From CALZFJ01 sp051878575 (GTDB lineage: Bacteria > Bacteroidota > Bacteroidia > Bacteroidales > Muribaculaceae): a DNA stretch of 46,413 nucleotides. Below the pieces are notes generated by a model. That model was not told the DNA's origin. It did no database searches and worked only from the letters and a program-made list of their open reading frames with translations. Location: assembly GCA_051878575.1 (NCBI GenBank), contig JBJEKJ010000037.1, positions 1 through 46,413 of the forward strand. Direction: 5' to 3'. Below, one piece after another: positions 16,650 to 25,000 of the stretch; the stretch's first letter is position 1; every line of letters begins with the position of its first letter. Both the position numbers and the translations under genes were made by a program.

Positions 16650-18033
16650 CCCGCTCGCCGAGCAGTGTGGCGCTCGACACGCTGTTCACTCTCACTGTGA
16701 TGAAGTCGCCGGGCTTCTCGCCGTTGGCAGGGAACACTACCACCTTGTTTTGCTGCGTGCGGCCGTACATGTCGCTCCGAGAGCGCTTGGAGTATCCCTC
16801 GACGAGTATCTCGAAAGTCTTGCCTACATCGCGGCGGTTGCTTTCAAGCGACAGCTCGTTCTCCAATGCAATCATGCGGTTAAGGCGCTCTATTTTCACC
16901 TCCTCGGCCACATCGTCGGGGAGGAATTTCGATGCGAAGGTGCCCGGCCGCTCAGAGTATTTGAACATGAATGCCGAGTCAAACACCACCTCACGCATCA
17001 GGCTTAGCGTCATCTCAAAGTCTTCCTCGGTCTCGCCGTGGAAGCCGGTGAACATATCGGTGCTGATGCCGCAGTCGGGAATCATGCGGCGTATAGCCGC
17101 TATGCGGTCGAGATACCACTCCCGGGTGTACTTGCGGTTCATGGCTTTAAGCACCGAGTTGCTGCCCGACTGCACCGGCAGGTGAATGTGGTTGCATATA
17201 TTATTCCGGCTCGCTATCATGGCTATAATCTCGTCGGACATATCCTTGGGGTGCGAAGTGGTGAAGCGCACGCGCATCTCGGGTGCGGCGTCGGCCACCA
17301 TGCCGAGCAGAGTGGCGAAGTCCACCACCTTTCCGTCGTGGGGCGAGACATAGCGGTAGCTGTTCACGTTCTGCCCGAGCAGCGTCACCTCCTTGAAGCC
17401 TTTGGCCCTTAGGTCGTGCAGCTCGTTGAGGATGCTTCCCGGCTCACGGCTGCGCTCGCGTCCGCGGGTGTAGGGCACTATGCAGTAGGAGCAGAAGTTG
17501 TTGCAACCGCGCATGATGCTGATGAAACCGCCTATTTTGTTGGCCCCTATTCGCGCCGGAATCACGTCGCGGTAGGTCTCGGTGAGCGACAGGTCGATGT
17601 TGATGGCTTTCTCGCCATTCTCGGCGGCGGCCGTCAGGCTTGGCAAGTCGAGGTAGGAGTCGGGCCCTGCCACTATGTCTACGCCGTGCTCATTGATAAG
17701 GGTCTCCTTCATGCGCTCGGCCATGCAGCCAATGATTCCCACAATGAACCTCTTGCCGCGCTTCTTGCGAATGGCGGCTAATTGGCTGAGGCGCGAGAAG
17801 ATTTTCTGCTCGGCGTTGTCGCGAATCGAGCATGTGTTTAAGAACACCGCATCGCAGCTCTCAATGTCGTCGGTCACGTCGTATCCTGCCATTTTCATCA
17901 CCGAGGCCACAACCTCGCTGTCGGCCACGTTCATCTGGCATCCGTAGGTCTCGATGAATAGCTTTTTGCTGTTTTCGCCGCCGGCATAGCTCAGGCGTAC
18001 GCCCTCGGCAATCTTGTTAGTCACGTCGCTCAT
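16642..18033 (-). CDS. miaB: tRNA-2-methylthio-N6-dimethylallyladenosine synthase
   Basis: 463 aa from the chosen start. The N-terminal UPF0004 domain has its three cluster-binding cysteines (ETYGCQMN, NTCSIRDNAE, IIGCMAER). The radical SAM core has GCNNFCSYCIVPYTRGRERSR (CxxxCxxC) near residue 178. The C-terminal TRAM domain includes VEGYSKRSRSDMYGRTQQNKVVVF. The enzyme adds a methylthio group to i6A37 in tRNAs reading UNN codons, using two 4Fe-4S clusters. A longer frame extends to 18099, but the promoter -7 element lies at 18075-18082, inside that extension, so the ATG at 18033 (MSDVTNKIAEG) is the real start. The MFS gene follows with an 8-nt overlap. Confidence 0.95.
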   Translation of the reverse strand: MSDVTNKIAEGVRLSYAGGENSKKLFIETYGCQMNVADSEVVASVMKMAGYDVTDDIESCDAVFLNTCSIRDNAEQKIFSRLSQLAAIRKKRGKRFIVGIIGCMAERMKETLINEHGVDIVAGPDSYLDLPSLTAAAENGEKAINIDLSLTETYRDVIPARIGANKIGGFISIMRGCNNFCSYCIVPYTRGRERSREPGSILNELHDLRAKGFKEVTLLGQNVNSYRYVSPHDGKVVDFATLLGMVADAAPEMRVRFTTSHPKDMSDEIIAMIASRNNICNHIHLPVQSGSNSVLKAMNRKYTREWYLDRIAAIRRMIPDCGISTDMFTGFHGETEEDFEMTLSLMREVVFDSAFMFKYSERPGTFASKFLPDDVAEEVKIERLNRMIALENELSLESNRRDVGKTFEILVEGYSKRSRSDMYGRTQQNKVVVFPANGEKPGDFITVRVNSVSSATLLGERVD

Positions 18034-18074
18034 GTTATGTGTCCGTTGTTCTGTTATTCTTTTTTTTAACGCTG

Positions 18075-18082
18075 CAAAGTTA
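18075..18082 (-). promoter_or_regulatory. miaB promoter -7 element
   Basis: TAACTTTG on the minus strand, with the predicted transcription start about 35 nt upstream of the ATG at 18033. Its position inside the longer reading frame rules against a start at 18099. Confidence 0.6.
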
Positions 18083-18429
18083 GATATAATTATCGACATT
18101 ATAGACCGGCGGGATAAAGATTTTTCTTCCGGGGAGGGTTGCTTAGGTGTTGATTCTTCAGTTGATTCTTCAGCGCTTAGGTGTGCGTGAAGCTGTTTTG
18201 GGGCTTTGCGGCGTGGAAAATGTGGGAAATTTGGCGGTTACGATTGGTTTTTGTCAAAGCATGGCGATTTATTGGGAAAAAAAGTCTACTTTTGTACTCA
18301 ATCGTGGCATTATTGTAGGCACTACACTGAGTCAAAGCACGGGTTTTCGGGACGCGGACGTTGAGCTACGGGTATAATAGTCGTGGTAATGTTCAAGGAT
18401 GTTATATCAGGCAAATTAAGATAACTATT
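18083..18429. other. Intergenic region between miaB and the SDR cassette
   Basis: About 350 nt without a credible gene. It contains a short tandem duplication (TTGATTCTTCAG twice, near 18149-18172), flanked on both sides by CTTAGGTGT, and a candidate plus-strand -7 element TACTTTTG at 18287-18294. That element would give the SDR gene a leader of about 130 nt. This is also the left boundary of the candidate acquired cassette. Confidence 0.5.
18287..18294 (+). promoter_or_regulatory. Candidate -7 element upstream of the SDR cassette
   Basis: TACTTTTG matches TAnnTTTG. No TTG lies at the ideal upstream spacing, so this is a partial promoter match. It faces the SDR gene. Confidence 0.4.
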
Positions 18430-19137
18430 ATGGAATATAAAGAGAAAGTGGCTATAGTGACAGGCGGAGCGCATGGCATTGGTAAATGTATCGCTGAGGA
18501 GTTCCGTAAGAGAGGAGCTTCTGTTGCGGTTATCGATGTGCGCGCAGGAGACCATTTTGTTGGAGACATATCCAAGAAAGAGGTGTTGGAAGCCTTTGCC
18601 GGCGAGGTTGTCGGCAAGTATGGCAAGGTGGACTATATCGTCAACAATGCCATGCCGCTGATGAGGGGAATAGATGAATGTACGTGGGAGGAATTTCAGT
18701 ATGCCCTGACAGTCGGTGTGACCGCTCCGTTCTATCTTGTCAAACTGCTTGCTCCTTGTCTTGCCGAAGGAGCCTCGATAGTGAACATTTCGTCCTCACG
18801 CGACCGCATGAGTCAGCCGCAGACCGAGAGCTACACGGCTGCTAAGGGAGGCATTGCCGCCCTCACACATGCCCTTGCCGTCACACTGCGGGGTAAGGCA
18901 AGGGTCAACTCCATCTCTCCGGGATGGATTGACACGGATTTTAAGGTGTATTCCGGCGCCGATGCCGTGCAGCAGCCGGCAGGTCGTGTAGGCAATCCGA
19001 TGGACATAGCCAACATGGTGCTGTTCCTTTGTTCCGACAAGGCAGGATTCATCACGGGCGAGAACATCTGCGTCGATGGCGGTATGACCCGACAGATGAT
19101 TTACCACGGAGATAATGGATGGACGTTGACCGAGTAA
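18430..19137 (+). CDS. SDR family NAD(P)-dependent oxidoreductase
   Basis: 235 aa. The start is the ATG at 18430 (MEYKEKVAIVTGG); an upstream TTG at 18361 would add 23 residues that do not fit the fold. Classical short-chain dehydrogenase features: the cofactor-binding TGGAHGIG at residues 11-18, NNAM at 72-75 (usually NNAG), catalytic Ser122 in VNISSSRD, and Tyr135-x3-Lys139 in ESYTAAKGG, then SPGWIDTD and the C-terminal VDGGMT. The acidic residue after strand 2 (VIDVRAG) suggests NAD preference. The substrate is unknown; it could be a sugar, alcohol or keto acid. First gene of a four-gene cassette with lower apparent GC and more AGG/AGA codons than its neighbours, suggesting transfer. Confidence 0.88.
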   Translation: MEYKEKVAIVTGGAHGIGKCIAEEFRKRGASVAVIDVRAGDHFVGDISKKEVLEAFAGEVVGKYGKVDYIVNNAMPLMRGIDECTWEEFQYALTVGVTAPFYLVKLLAPCLAEGASIVNISSSRDRMSQPQTESYTAAKGGIAALTHALAVTLRGKARVNSISPGWIDTDFKVYSGADAVQQPAGRVGNPMDIANMVLFLCSDKAGFITGENICVDGGMTRQMIYHGDNGWTLTE

Positions 19138-19255
19138 AAGGCAAGTATAATGGAATTGGCAACCATAGTGATCGTAAAACAATGAAAGACGAATGCTTGC
19201 AGAAACATTAACCAATGCTTGGCTTAAAAACAATAAATGAATCGAACGACAGATT

Positions 19256-19327
19256 ATGAACTTTCTGGCAACACAAGGTCTGAAAAAAGTCTGTGCCACC
19301 AGAAAAGAAAACGAGTTGTATATATAA
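19256..19327 (+). CDS. Tiny ORF coupled to the following gene (23 aa) or gene remnant
   Basis: ATG at 19256 opens a 23-codon frame (MNFLATQGLKKVCATRKEN..) whose TAA stop overlaps the next gene's ATG as TAATG at 19325-19329. That stop-start overlap is typical of translational coupling. The frame is closed by a TGA 15 nt upstream of the ATG, so it is not the visible end of a longer intact gene. It could be a leader peptide, the eroded tail of a lost gene, or chance. Confidence 0.25.
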   Translation: MNFLATQGLKKVCATRKENELYI

Positions 19328-19632
19328 TGATGACAATCAGACGCATAGAAGAAGAGAAGATGGTGGTGGAGCAGATGATACGTCTCTATTGCCTGAAGGG
19401 TGAAGGTCATGCCGAGCTATGCCCAAGTTGCAGGGATTTGTTGGATTATGCCCACAATCGCCTTGACAGATGCCGTTACGGTGAAGGCAAACCTACTTGC
19501 AAGAAATGTCCAATCCATTGCTATCGACCTGAGATGAAGGAGAGAATCAGGAAGGTCATGCGTTGGTCGGGACCAAGGATGATACTCTATCATCCACTTG
19601 CAGCTATCAAACATTTGCTACGAGAAATATAA
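19327..19632 (+). CDS. Nitrous oxide-stimulated promoter family protein
   Basis: 101 aa from MMTIRRIEEEKM (the next codon is also ATG); a longer frame from 19237 adds 30 unrelated residues. The sequence matches the NOSP family (named from a nitrous-oxide-stimulated promoter screen; biochemical role unknown): an initial helix, YCLKGEGHAELCPSC, LLDYAHNRLDRCRYGEGKPTCKKCPIHCYRPEMKE and a C-terminal MRWSGPRMILYHPLAAIKHL. Seven cysteines (22, 32, 35, 49, 58, 61, 65) include CPSC and CKKCPIHC, so metal or Fe-S binding is likely. Second protein of the SDR cassette; in other gut bacteria such genes often sit beside oxidoreductases (my recollection, not checked). Confidence 0.85.
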   Translation: MMTIRRIEEEKMVVEQMIRLYCLKGEGHAELCPSCRDLLDYAHNRLDRCRYGEGKPTCKKCPIHCYRPEMKERIRKVMRWSGPRMILYHPLAAIKHLLREI

Positions 19633-19653
19633 TGAACATAAAAATAATTTGTA

Positions 19654-20367
19654 ATGAAAAACTTTATCATTCTTTTTGCATTGCTGACCGTGCTGTCGGC
19701 ATGTAACAGCAAAGAAAACGAAGGCAACCGCCAGGGGAACGTTGAACAAAATCAACTTGTTATGACACTGAACATCGACAATTTCAAATGGACGCGACAA
19801 CCGGAGAGTTGCGTCATAAAGGGTGACACCATAGAAGTGGTGACAAAGCCGGGTACGGACCTGTGGCAACGGACATACTATCATTTCCGTAACGACAATG
19901 CCCCCGTTTTCCAGATGGAAACAGAGGAGAAGTATTTCAGTTTCATCGTAAAGACCGATTTCACCGAAAGCCATCATCGTTTTGATCAATGCGGCATTGT
20001 GATGTATCTTGACAGTGAAAACTGGCTGAAAGGTAGCGTGGAATACGAGAACGAGGAATTTCAGCACTTGGGAAGCGTGGTCACCAACAACGGCTACTCC
20101 GACTGGGCAACTACAGCCATTCCCGCCAATGTGAAGACGATGTGGTATCGACTCTCACGCAGAGAGGATGACTATTGCATAGAGTGCTCGCAAGACGGAG
20201 AACATTTCACCCAGATGCGCGTATGCCACATGCATCAGGGCGGAGGAAAGATTCAATTCGGCATATATGCCTGTTCTCCTGAACAGTCTTCTTTCAAGGC
20301 GGTCTTTACCGACATGAAGCTGACTGAATGTGCATGGAAAGCCCACGACGGGCAGCAGCCGGACTGA
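19654..20367 (+). CDS. DUF1349 domain lipoprotein
   Basis: 237 aa. The lipoprotein signal has lipobox LSAC (Cys17). The mature part matches DUF1349, a concanavalin-like beta-sandwich related to the 'regulation of enolase 1' proteins: NFKWTRQPESCVIKGDTIEVVTKPGTDLWQ, YFSFIVKTDFTE ... DQCGIVMYLDSENWLKGSVEYENE, SDWATTAIP and GKIQFGIYACSPEQSSFKAVFTDMKL. Such domains probably bind carbohydrates; no enzymatic residues are evident. Exported and membrane-anchored, unlike the predicted cytosolic SDR and NOSP proteins around it. Starts 21 nt after the NOSP gene. Followed by a long hairpin at 20392-20435. Confidence 0.82.
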   Translation: MKNFIILFALLTVLSACNSKENEGNRQGNVEQNQLVMTLNIDNFKWTRQPESCVIKGDTIEVVTKPGTDLWQRTYYHFRNDNAPVFQMETEEKYFSFIVKTDFTESHHRFDQCGIVMYLDSENWLKGSVEYENEEFQHLGSVVTNNGYSDWATTAIPANVKTMWYRLSRREDDYCIECSQDGEHFTQMRVCHMHQGGGKIQFGIYACSPEQSSFKAVFTDMKLTECAWKAHDGQQPD

Positions 20368-20391
20368 CAAATACCCCCTCCCCGTAATAAT

Positions 20392-20435
20392 ATTCATTAT
20401 GCAGGTTGACTTGAAGGCCAATCTGCATAATGAAT
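20392..20435. repeat. 17-bp stem hairpin in the DUF1349-acetyltransferase gap
   Basis: Arms 20392-20408 and 20419-20435 pair along all 17 positions (one G-U), with a 10-nt loop. No U-run follows, so it is not a standard intrinsic terminator. It may be an RNA processing or stability element, or a relic of a small inverted-repeat element. Confidence 0.6.
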
Positions 20436-20518
20436 TACTGTATGGGTAGGAATAAAAGATAATATGTGAAGCCAGTAAGGATTGGCTTGGTATAATATGA
20501 TTAATATCAGTGAAGGAT

Positions 20519-21106
20519 ATGAAGACAGAATACGAGAAGATGCTCGGTGGCGAGGTGTATAATGCTGTTGACAAAGGCTTGTTGAAAGACCTGAACTTAT
20601 GCAAGGTCCGCTGCTGGGAGTATAATCAGATACGTCCGACCCTTATAAGGGAACGTAATGAAAAGCTGCGTGAGATACTTGGCAGGTGCGATGAGGACAC
20701 ATTCATCAACCAACCATTCTTCTGCGACTATGGCAAGCATATCAGAGTGGGGAAACGTTTTTTCGCCAATTTCAACTTGACCGTACTCGACGAGGCGATG
20801 GTGACCATTGGCGACGACTGCTTTGTCGGCCCTAACGTGAGCATATACACTGCTTGTCACTCCACCGACCCTTTTGAGCGTAATACAAGGAGAGAATGGG
20901 CGCGTCCGGTGACCATAGGCAACAACTGTTGGATAGGCGGCAGTGCGACCATCCTGCCGGGCGTGACAATCGGCAATAATGCCACGATAGGAGCGGGTAG
21001 CGTGGTGGTGAGCGACATTCCATCGGATAGCGTGGCTGTGGGCAATCCGGCGAAGGTGGTGAAAAAGGTCGGTTCCGGCACGTCAGGCATGAAAGATATT
21101 ACATAA
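20519..21106 (+). CDS. Sugar O-acetyltransferase (Maa/NodL/LacA family)
   Basis: 195 aa from the ATG at 20519 (MKTEYEKMLGGEVYNA); a GTG nine nt upstream is possible. The N-terminal maltose-acetyltransferase helical cap (EKMLGGEVYNAVDKGLLKDL) is followed by a left-handed beta-helix of hexapeptide repeats (VGPNVSIY, IGNNCWIGGSATILPGVTIGNNATIGAGSVVVSDIP). His114 in ACHSTDP is the conserved catalytic histidine; AVGNPAKVVK closes the domain. It transfers acetyl from acetyl-CoA to a sugar hydroxyl in the cytosol, often seen as detoxification of non-metabolised sugars. Last gene of the cassette, separated from the DUF1349 gene by 151 nt. Confidence 0.92.
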   Translation: MKTEYEKMLGGEVYNAVDKGLLKDLNLCKVRCWEYNQIRPTLIRERNEKLREILGRCDEDTFINQPFFCDYGKHIRVGKRFFANFNLTVLDEAMVTIGDDCFVGPNVSIYTACHSTDPFERNTRREWARPVTIGNNCWIGGSATILPGVTIGNNATIGAGSVVVSDIPSDSVAVGNPAKVVKKVGSGTSGMKDIT

Positions 21107-21161
21107 CAATATGAAAAATATGAAAATACCGCGCGGATAGGGGCGAAAAAGCCGATGAAAG

Positions 21162-21193
21162 TTTGGCGGTTTGGAAAAAAGTGAGTAATTTTG
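21162..21193 (+). promoter_or_regulatory. rplU promoter
   Basis: TTTG (21162-21165), a 20-nt spacer and TAATTTTG (21186-21193): a full match to the Bacteroidetes consensus. The rplU leader would be about 95 nt and contains a GC-rich hairpin, GGCGG-tc-CGCC, near 21244-21254. Confidence 0.8.
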
Positions 21194-21291
21194 TGCGCTA
21201 ATTTCCGAAAGGCTTGATTAAGAGGCTGCCCGATGATAATGAGAGGCGGTCCGCCGCACGGTCTAACCGGTACAAAAACAAAAAATAAAAA

Positions 21292-21612
21292 ATGTACGCA
21301 ATTGTAGAAATCAAAGGACAGCAGTTCAAAGCCGAGGCAGGCAAATATCTGTATGTTCATTTTCTCGGCGACGAGGTTAAAGAGGGCGACGCTGTAGAGT
21401 TCAGCAACGTTCTTCTCGTTGACGCCGACGGTGACGTTAAAGTTGGCGCACCTACCGTGGAAGGTGCAAAAGTAGTTTGCGAGGTTCAGACTCCCCTCGT
21501 GAAAGGTGAGCATGTGATTGTCTTCAAGAAGAAGAGAAGAAAAGGTTATCGTCGCTTGAACGGTCACCGTCAGTGCTTCACTAAGGTTGTGATTAAGGAA
21601 GTCGTAGCTTAA
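21292..21612 (+). CDS. rplU: 50S ribosomal protein L21
   Basis: 106 aa, normal for bL21. It starts MYAIVEIKGQQFKAEAGKYLYV (canonical MYAIIETGGKQ-like start) and contains VLLVDADGDVKVGAPTVEGAKV and FKKKRRKGYRRLNGHRQ, the conserved rRNA-binding tail. A structural protein of the large subunit. Followed after 20 nt by rpmA, the usual rplU-rpmA pair, under the strong promoter at 21162-21193. Confidence 0.98.
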   Translation: MYAIVEIKGQQFKAEAGKYLYVHFLGDEVKEGDAVEFSNVLLVDADGDVKVGAPTVEGAKVVCEVQTPLVKGEHVIVFKKKRRKGYRRLNGHRQCFTKVVIKEVVA

Positions 21613-21632
21613 ACCCCTAAAATTTTAAAGAA

Positions 21633-21893
21633 ATGGCACATAAAAAAGGTGTAGGTAGTTCTAAGAACGGTCGTGAGTCAGAAAGCAAACGACTCGGAGT
21701 TAAAATTTTTGGTGGTCAGTTCGCCAAAGCAGGCAACATCATTAAGCGTCAGCGCGGTACGGTTCATCACCCGGGTGCAAACGTGGGTATGGGCAAGGAC
21801 CACACTCTCTATGCTTTGACTGACGGTACTGTAGTTTTCGTCACTAAGGCCAACCGCAAGTATATTGCCGTGGCTCCCAAGGCTGAGAACTAA
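21633..21893 (+). CDS. rpmA: 50S ribosomal protein L27
   Basis: 86 aa, normal for bL27. It begins MAHKKGVGSSKNGRESESKRLGVK, with no N-terminal cleavage extension of the Firmicutes type, then IIKRQRGTVHHPGANVGMGKDHTLYAL. Its N-terminus reaches the peptidyl transferase centre. Co-transcribed with rplU and ended by the hairpin at 21948-21981. Confidence 0.98.
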   Translation: MAHKKGVGSSKNGRESESKRLGVKIFGGQFAKAGNIIKRQRGTVHHPGANVGMGKDHTLYALTDGTVVFVTKANRKYIAVAPKAEN

Positions 21894-21947
21894 TCAATCA
21901 CGACACAAGAGCGGATGCACGAAAGCGCCGCTTCAAAAACAGCATCA

Positions 21948-21981
21948 AAAAGCGGCTTCCCTAAATCGGGGAGTCGCTTTT
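21948..21981 (+). terminator. rplU-rpmA terminator
   Basis: Arms AAAAGCGGCTTCCC (21948-21961) and GGGGAGTCGCTTTT (21968-21981) pair with two G-U pairs around a 6-nt loop. A-tract before and T-tract after: a standard intrinsic terminator, able to work in both directions for the convergent helicase gene. Confidence 0.85.
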
Positions 21982-22045
21982 GTGTATTCTGAGGGTTGCG
22001 TGCTACCACACGGTGCGTGGCGCTATACAATGTGAATTATTGGTG

Positions 22046-25000
22046 CTACACAATGTGAATTTTCTTCTCGAGCGGGTACCATATTCGGCCCGACACGTTT
22101 TTCATTCCCGACTGGCGCAGAAAGTCGACGTAGCGTTGTACCTGAGTGGTGTAGGCCTTGCTGTGCACTACTCCAAACTTATAGTCGATTACTATTGTGT
22201 CGCCCTCGGGGGTGACAACCACCCGGTCGGGACGATAGCGCTCATCGCCCACGAGAATGGTGCGCTCGTTGTACACGCGGTTGCCTCGGGCAAACCATCG
22301 TCGCACCTCGTCGCTTTGGCATATAATTGAGCGCAGGAGCTCGCTCACATGGCCGTATTTGTCGGGAGCCACCACAAAATGAGCCTTGCAGTAGAGCAAG
22401 GTCCGCTCCACGTCGTCGGCCGAGCGAATCATGCTTAGCACCTTGTGCAGTGTCACGCCTTCCTCTTGCCTTGTCGACATGAACACTTGCGGGAGCTGAT
22501 ATTTGGCGAGGTCGTGGCGGTTCTCCACCTTGTAGTCGGGCATTAGCAGCATCGTCTCCTCGGCTGCGGAGGCCTTGCGGTCGTTTTGAGCCGGCTCGCC
22601 CACGCAGTAGTATTCGTTGCCGGGCTCTCCGCGCTTCTCGATGCCTGTCGCCACGTCGGCCGACTCTTGTCCGGTGGCCGCGGCGTAGTCGCGATTGATT
22701 CTGTCGGCAACATCACCTTTGCCCATTGCGTTGAAGAAATGTGAGAAATAGTGGCTGAGTGTGTGTGGGGCCTCCGACAATGGCCCGGAGTCGCCGCCCT
22801 TGAACTCGTCGGTGAAGATGTGCAGCTCGTCGACTGCTCGCGTGAATGCCACGTACGTCTTGTTCATGCAGTCGGTGATGCTCTCCTTGAGGTATTTGCT
22901 ATATGGCTTTGCGAGAGCCGATTTCCCCAATCCCGAGTAGCCCGACACCGGCGTAAGCGGCGGAATGAGCTCGCCGCATAGATTGGCGAGAATGCCTGCC
23001 TCCTCCATCTCGCTGCGGGTGAACCACAGCGTGGGGTCGGTCTTCCCGATGCTCCAGTTGGCGTAGGGGATAATCACGCAGGGGAATTCCAGTCCCTTCG
23101 ACTTGTGTATTGTCATCACATTGATGGCATCGATGCCGGCAGGCGATGTAATCGACATGCGGCAGCCTATGCGGTCCCACCACCGCAGAAACGACATTAT
23201 TGTGGCGTTGTAGCGTGAGCTGTAGTCGATTACGAGGTCTTGGAACGCCTGAATGAACGGGTTCTCGTCGCTACGGGCGTCGTCGCTGAGAGTCTTCTCG
23301 ATTATTCGCTCCACGATCGATACGAGGCTGAACGACTCGCTGTCGTTCTTCAGGAAGCTGCGGGTGTCGTCCATTGATGATTTCATGTCGTCGGGTTGCT
23401 CGAAGCACCGTCGCAATGCCTCCTCGGGCCGGTCTCCGGCGTTGATGTGGCGCTCATATTGCCTCAACAGGCGGTGCAGGCGTTCATTGAACGCCTTTAG
23501 ATTGTTGATTTTGCCATCATCGCCCATCATGGCCATTGAGAGGCCTATGTAGCGCAGGTGACTCACTATCAGCCTTATTGCCGGAGAATTGTTGAGTAGC
23601 AGCGAGTCGCTCGACACCACGTTAAGCTCGTGTCGGGGCTCGTCGGTCTTGTTGTGGTCGAGGATTGCGCGGATTATCTCCGAGCCCTCCACGTTGCGGT
23701 CGACGAGGATGGCGATGTCGCTCTGCCTGTAGCCGCGGTCGAGCATGTCGCATACGAGATCGATAACGCGGTCGTTGAGTGGCGTGGCATCGTCGCCGCG
23801 CACCATGTTCACGCGCACGTGTCCGCTTAGCCGGCGGTTTTTCTCGTTGGTGAGCTGCACCACGTTGGCATACACGTCGGTCAGCCCGGCTTCTTTGGCA
23901 AAAACGCTGAAAAGCGTGTTGTTGAACTTAATCACATTGGGTGTGCTTCGCCAGTTGCGGCTTTTGTCGTCGGAGTCGGCAATCCACTTCTTGAACGTGT
24001 CGTGCACCTTCGATTGCAGCAGCGACGGGTCGGAGTTTCGGAAGCGGTAGATGCACTGCTTCTCATCGCCGATAATCAGGTCGTCGTTGCCACTCGCGAG
24101 GCTGTGGCTCAGCAGCGGCATCATGTTCTGCCACTGCATTGCCGAGGTGTCCTGGAACTCGTCGATGAGGAAGTTGTTCACCCAAGTTCCTATTCGCTCG
24201 TAGATGAAAGGCGTCTCGTCCTTGTTGATGATGTCGTGCAGCAGCTCGTTGGTGTCGGATAGCAATATTATGTTGTTCTCCTTGCGGAAGTCGAACACGC
24301 TTTGGCTAATGTGCCCGAGCAGACCGAGCTGATAGATGTTTTTTGCAATTGACCGGAACAGCAGCAGCCTGTCGCCGATGTCGAGAATCGTCGTGCAGCA
24401 TTGGCGCACGCTCTCCTGCAAGTCGGGCGAGGGCTCCGGCATCCCTTTGGGCAATTTTTTCAGGATGTTGTCGTTCTTGGTGTGCAGACTGCGCAGGCTT
24501 TCGAGCTCCTTGGAGCCCGGAGAGCGGTTCTCGGCCTTTGCGAGCCAGCTTGCCATGCAGCCTCGCCCTTTTCGGAACTCGGCGTATCCCGAGCCCTCTA
24601 TTGTGGCGTTTGCCGCGTCAAAAGCCTTCTCTATTGCCTCCTCGGCGCATTTCACCTGCTCCTCAACATACGTCTGGAACCTGCCGATGTTGCCCCCGTT
24701 GTTGGCCTCGAGGTATTTCTCCATGTCGTCGTGCAGATTCCTGAAAATCTCCTTGTTGATGACCGACGCAAGCGAGAAAAGATTGTCGCTTGCAACTGCC
24801 GATGCATGGTTCCCCGACTTGAACGGATTCCAGTTGCCTCCCGATAGCAGTTGCGCATGCACATATTTCTTCAGCCATCCGAGCACTTGGCTGTGCTTCT
24901 TGCGGTCGGAGCTGATCTTGCTCAGGAAATCGTGAATTCCCACCTGCAAGGCATAGTCGTCGTTAAGCTCGATGTCGTAGTCGTAGGGGATGTCGACCTC

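Noticed and set aside
18149..18172. Short tandem copies of TTGATTCTTCAG considered as a CRISPR or attachment site
   Set aside because: Only two copies with no spacers, no cas genes and no integrase; it is a small local duplication.
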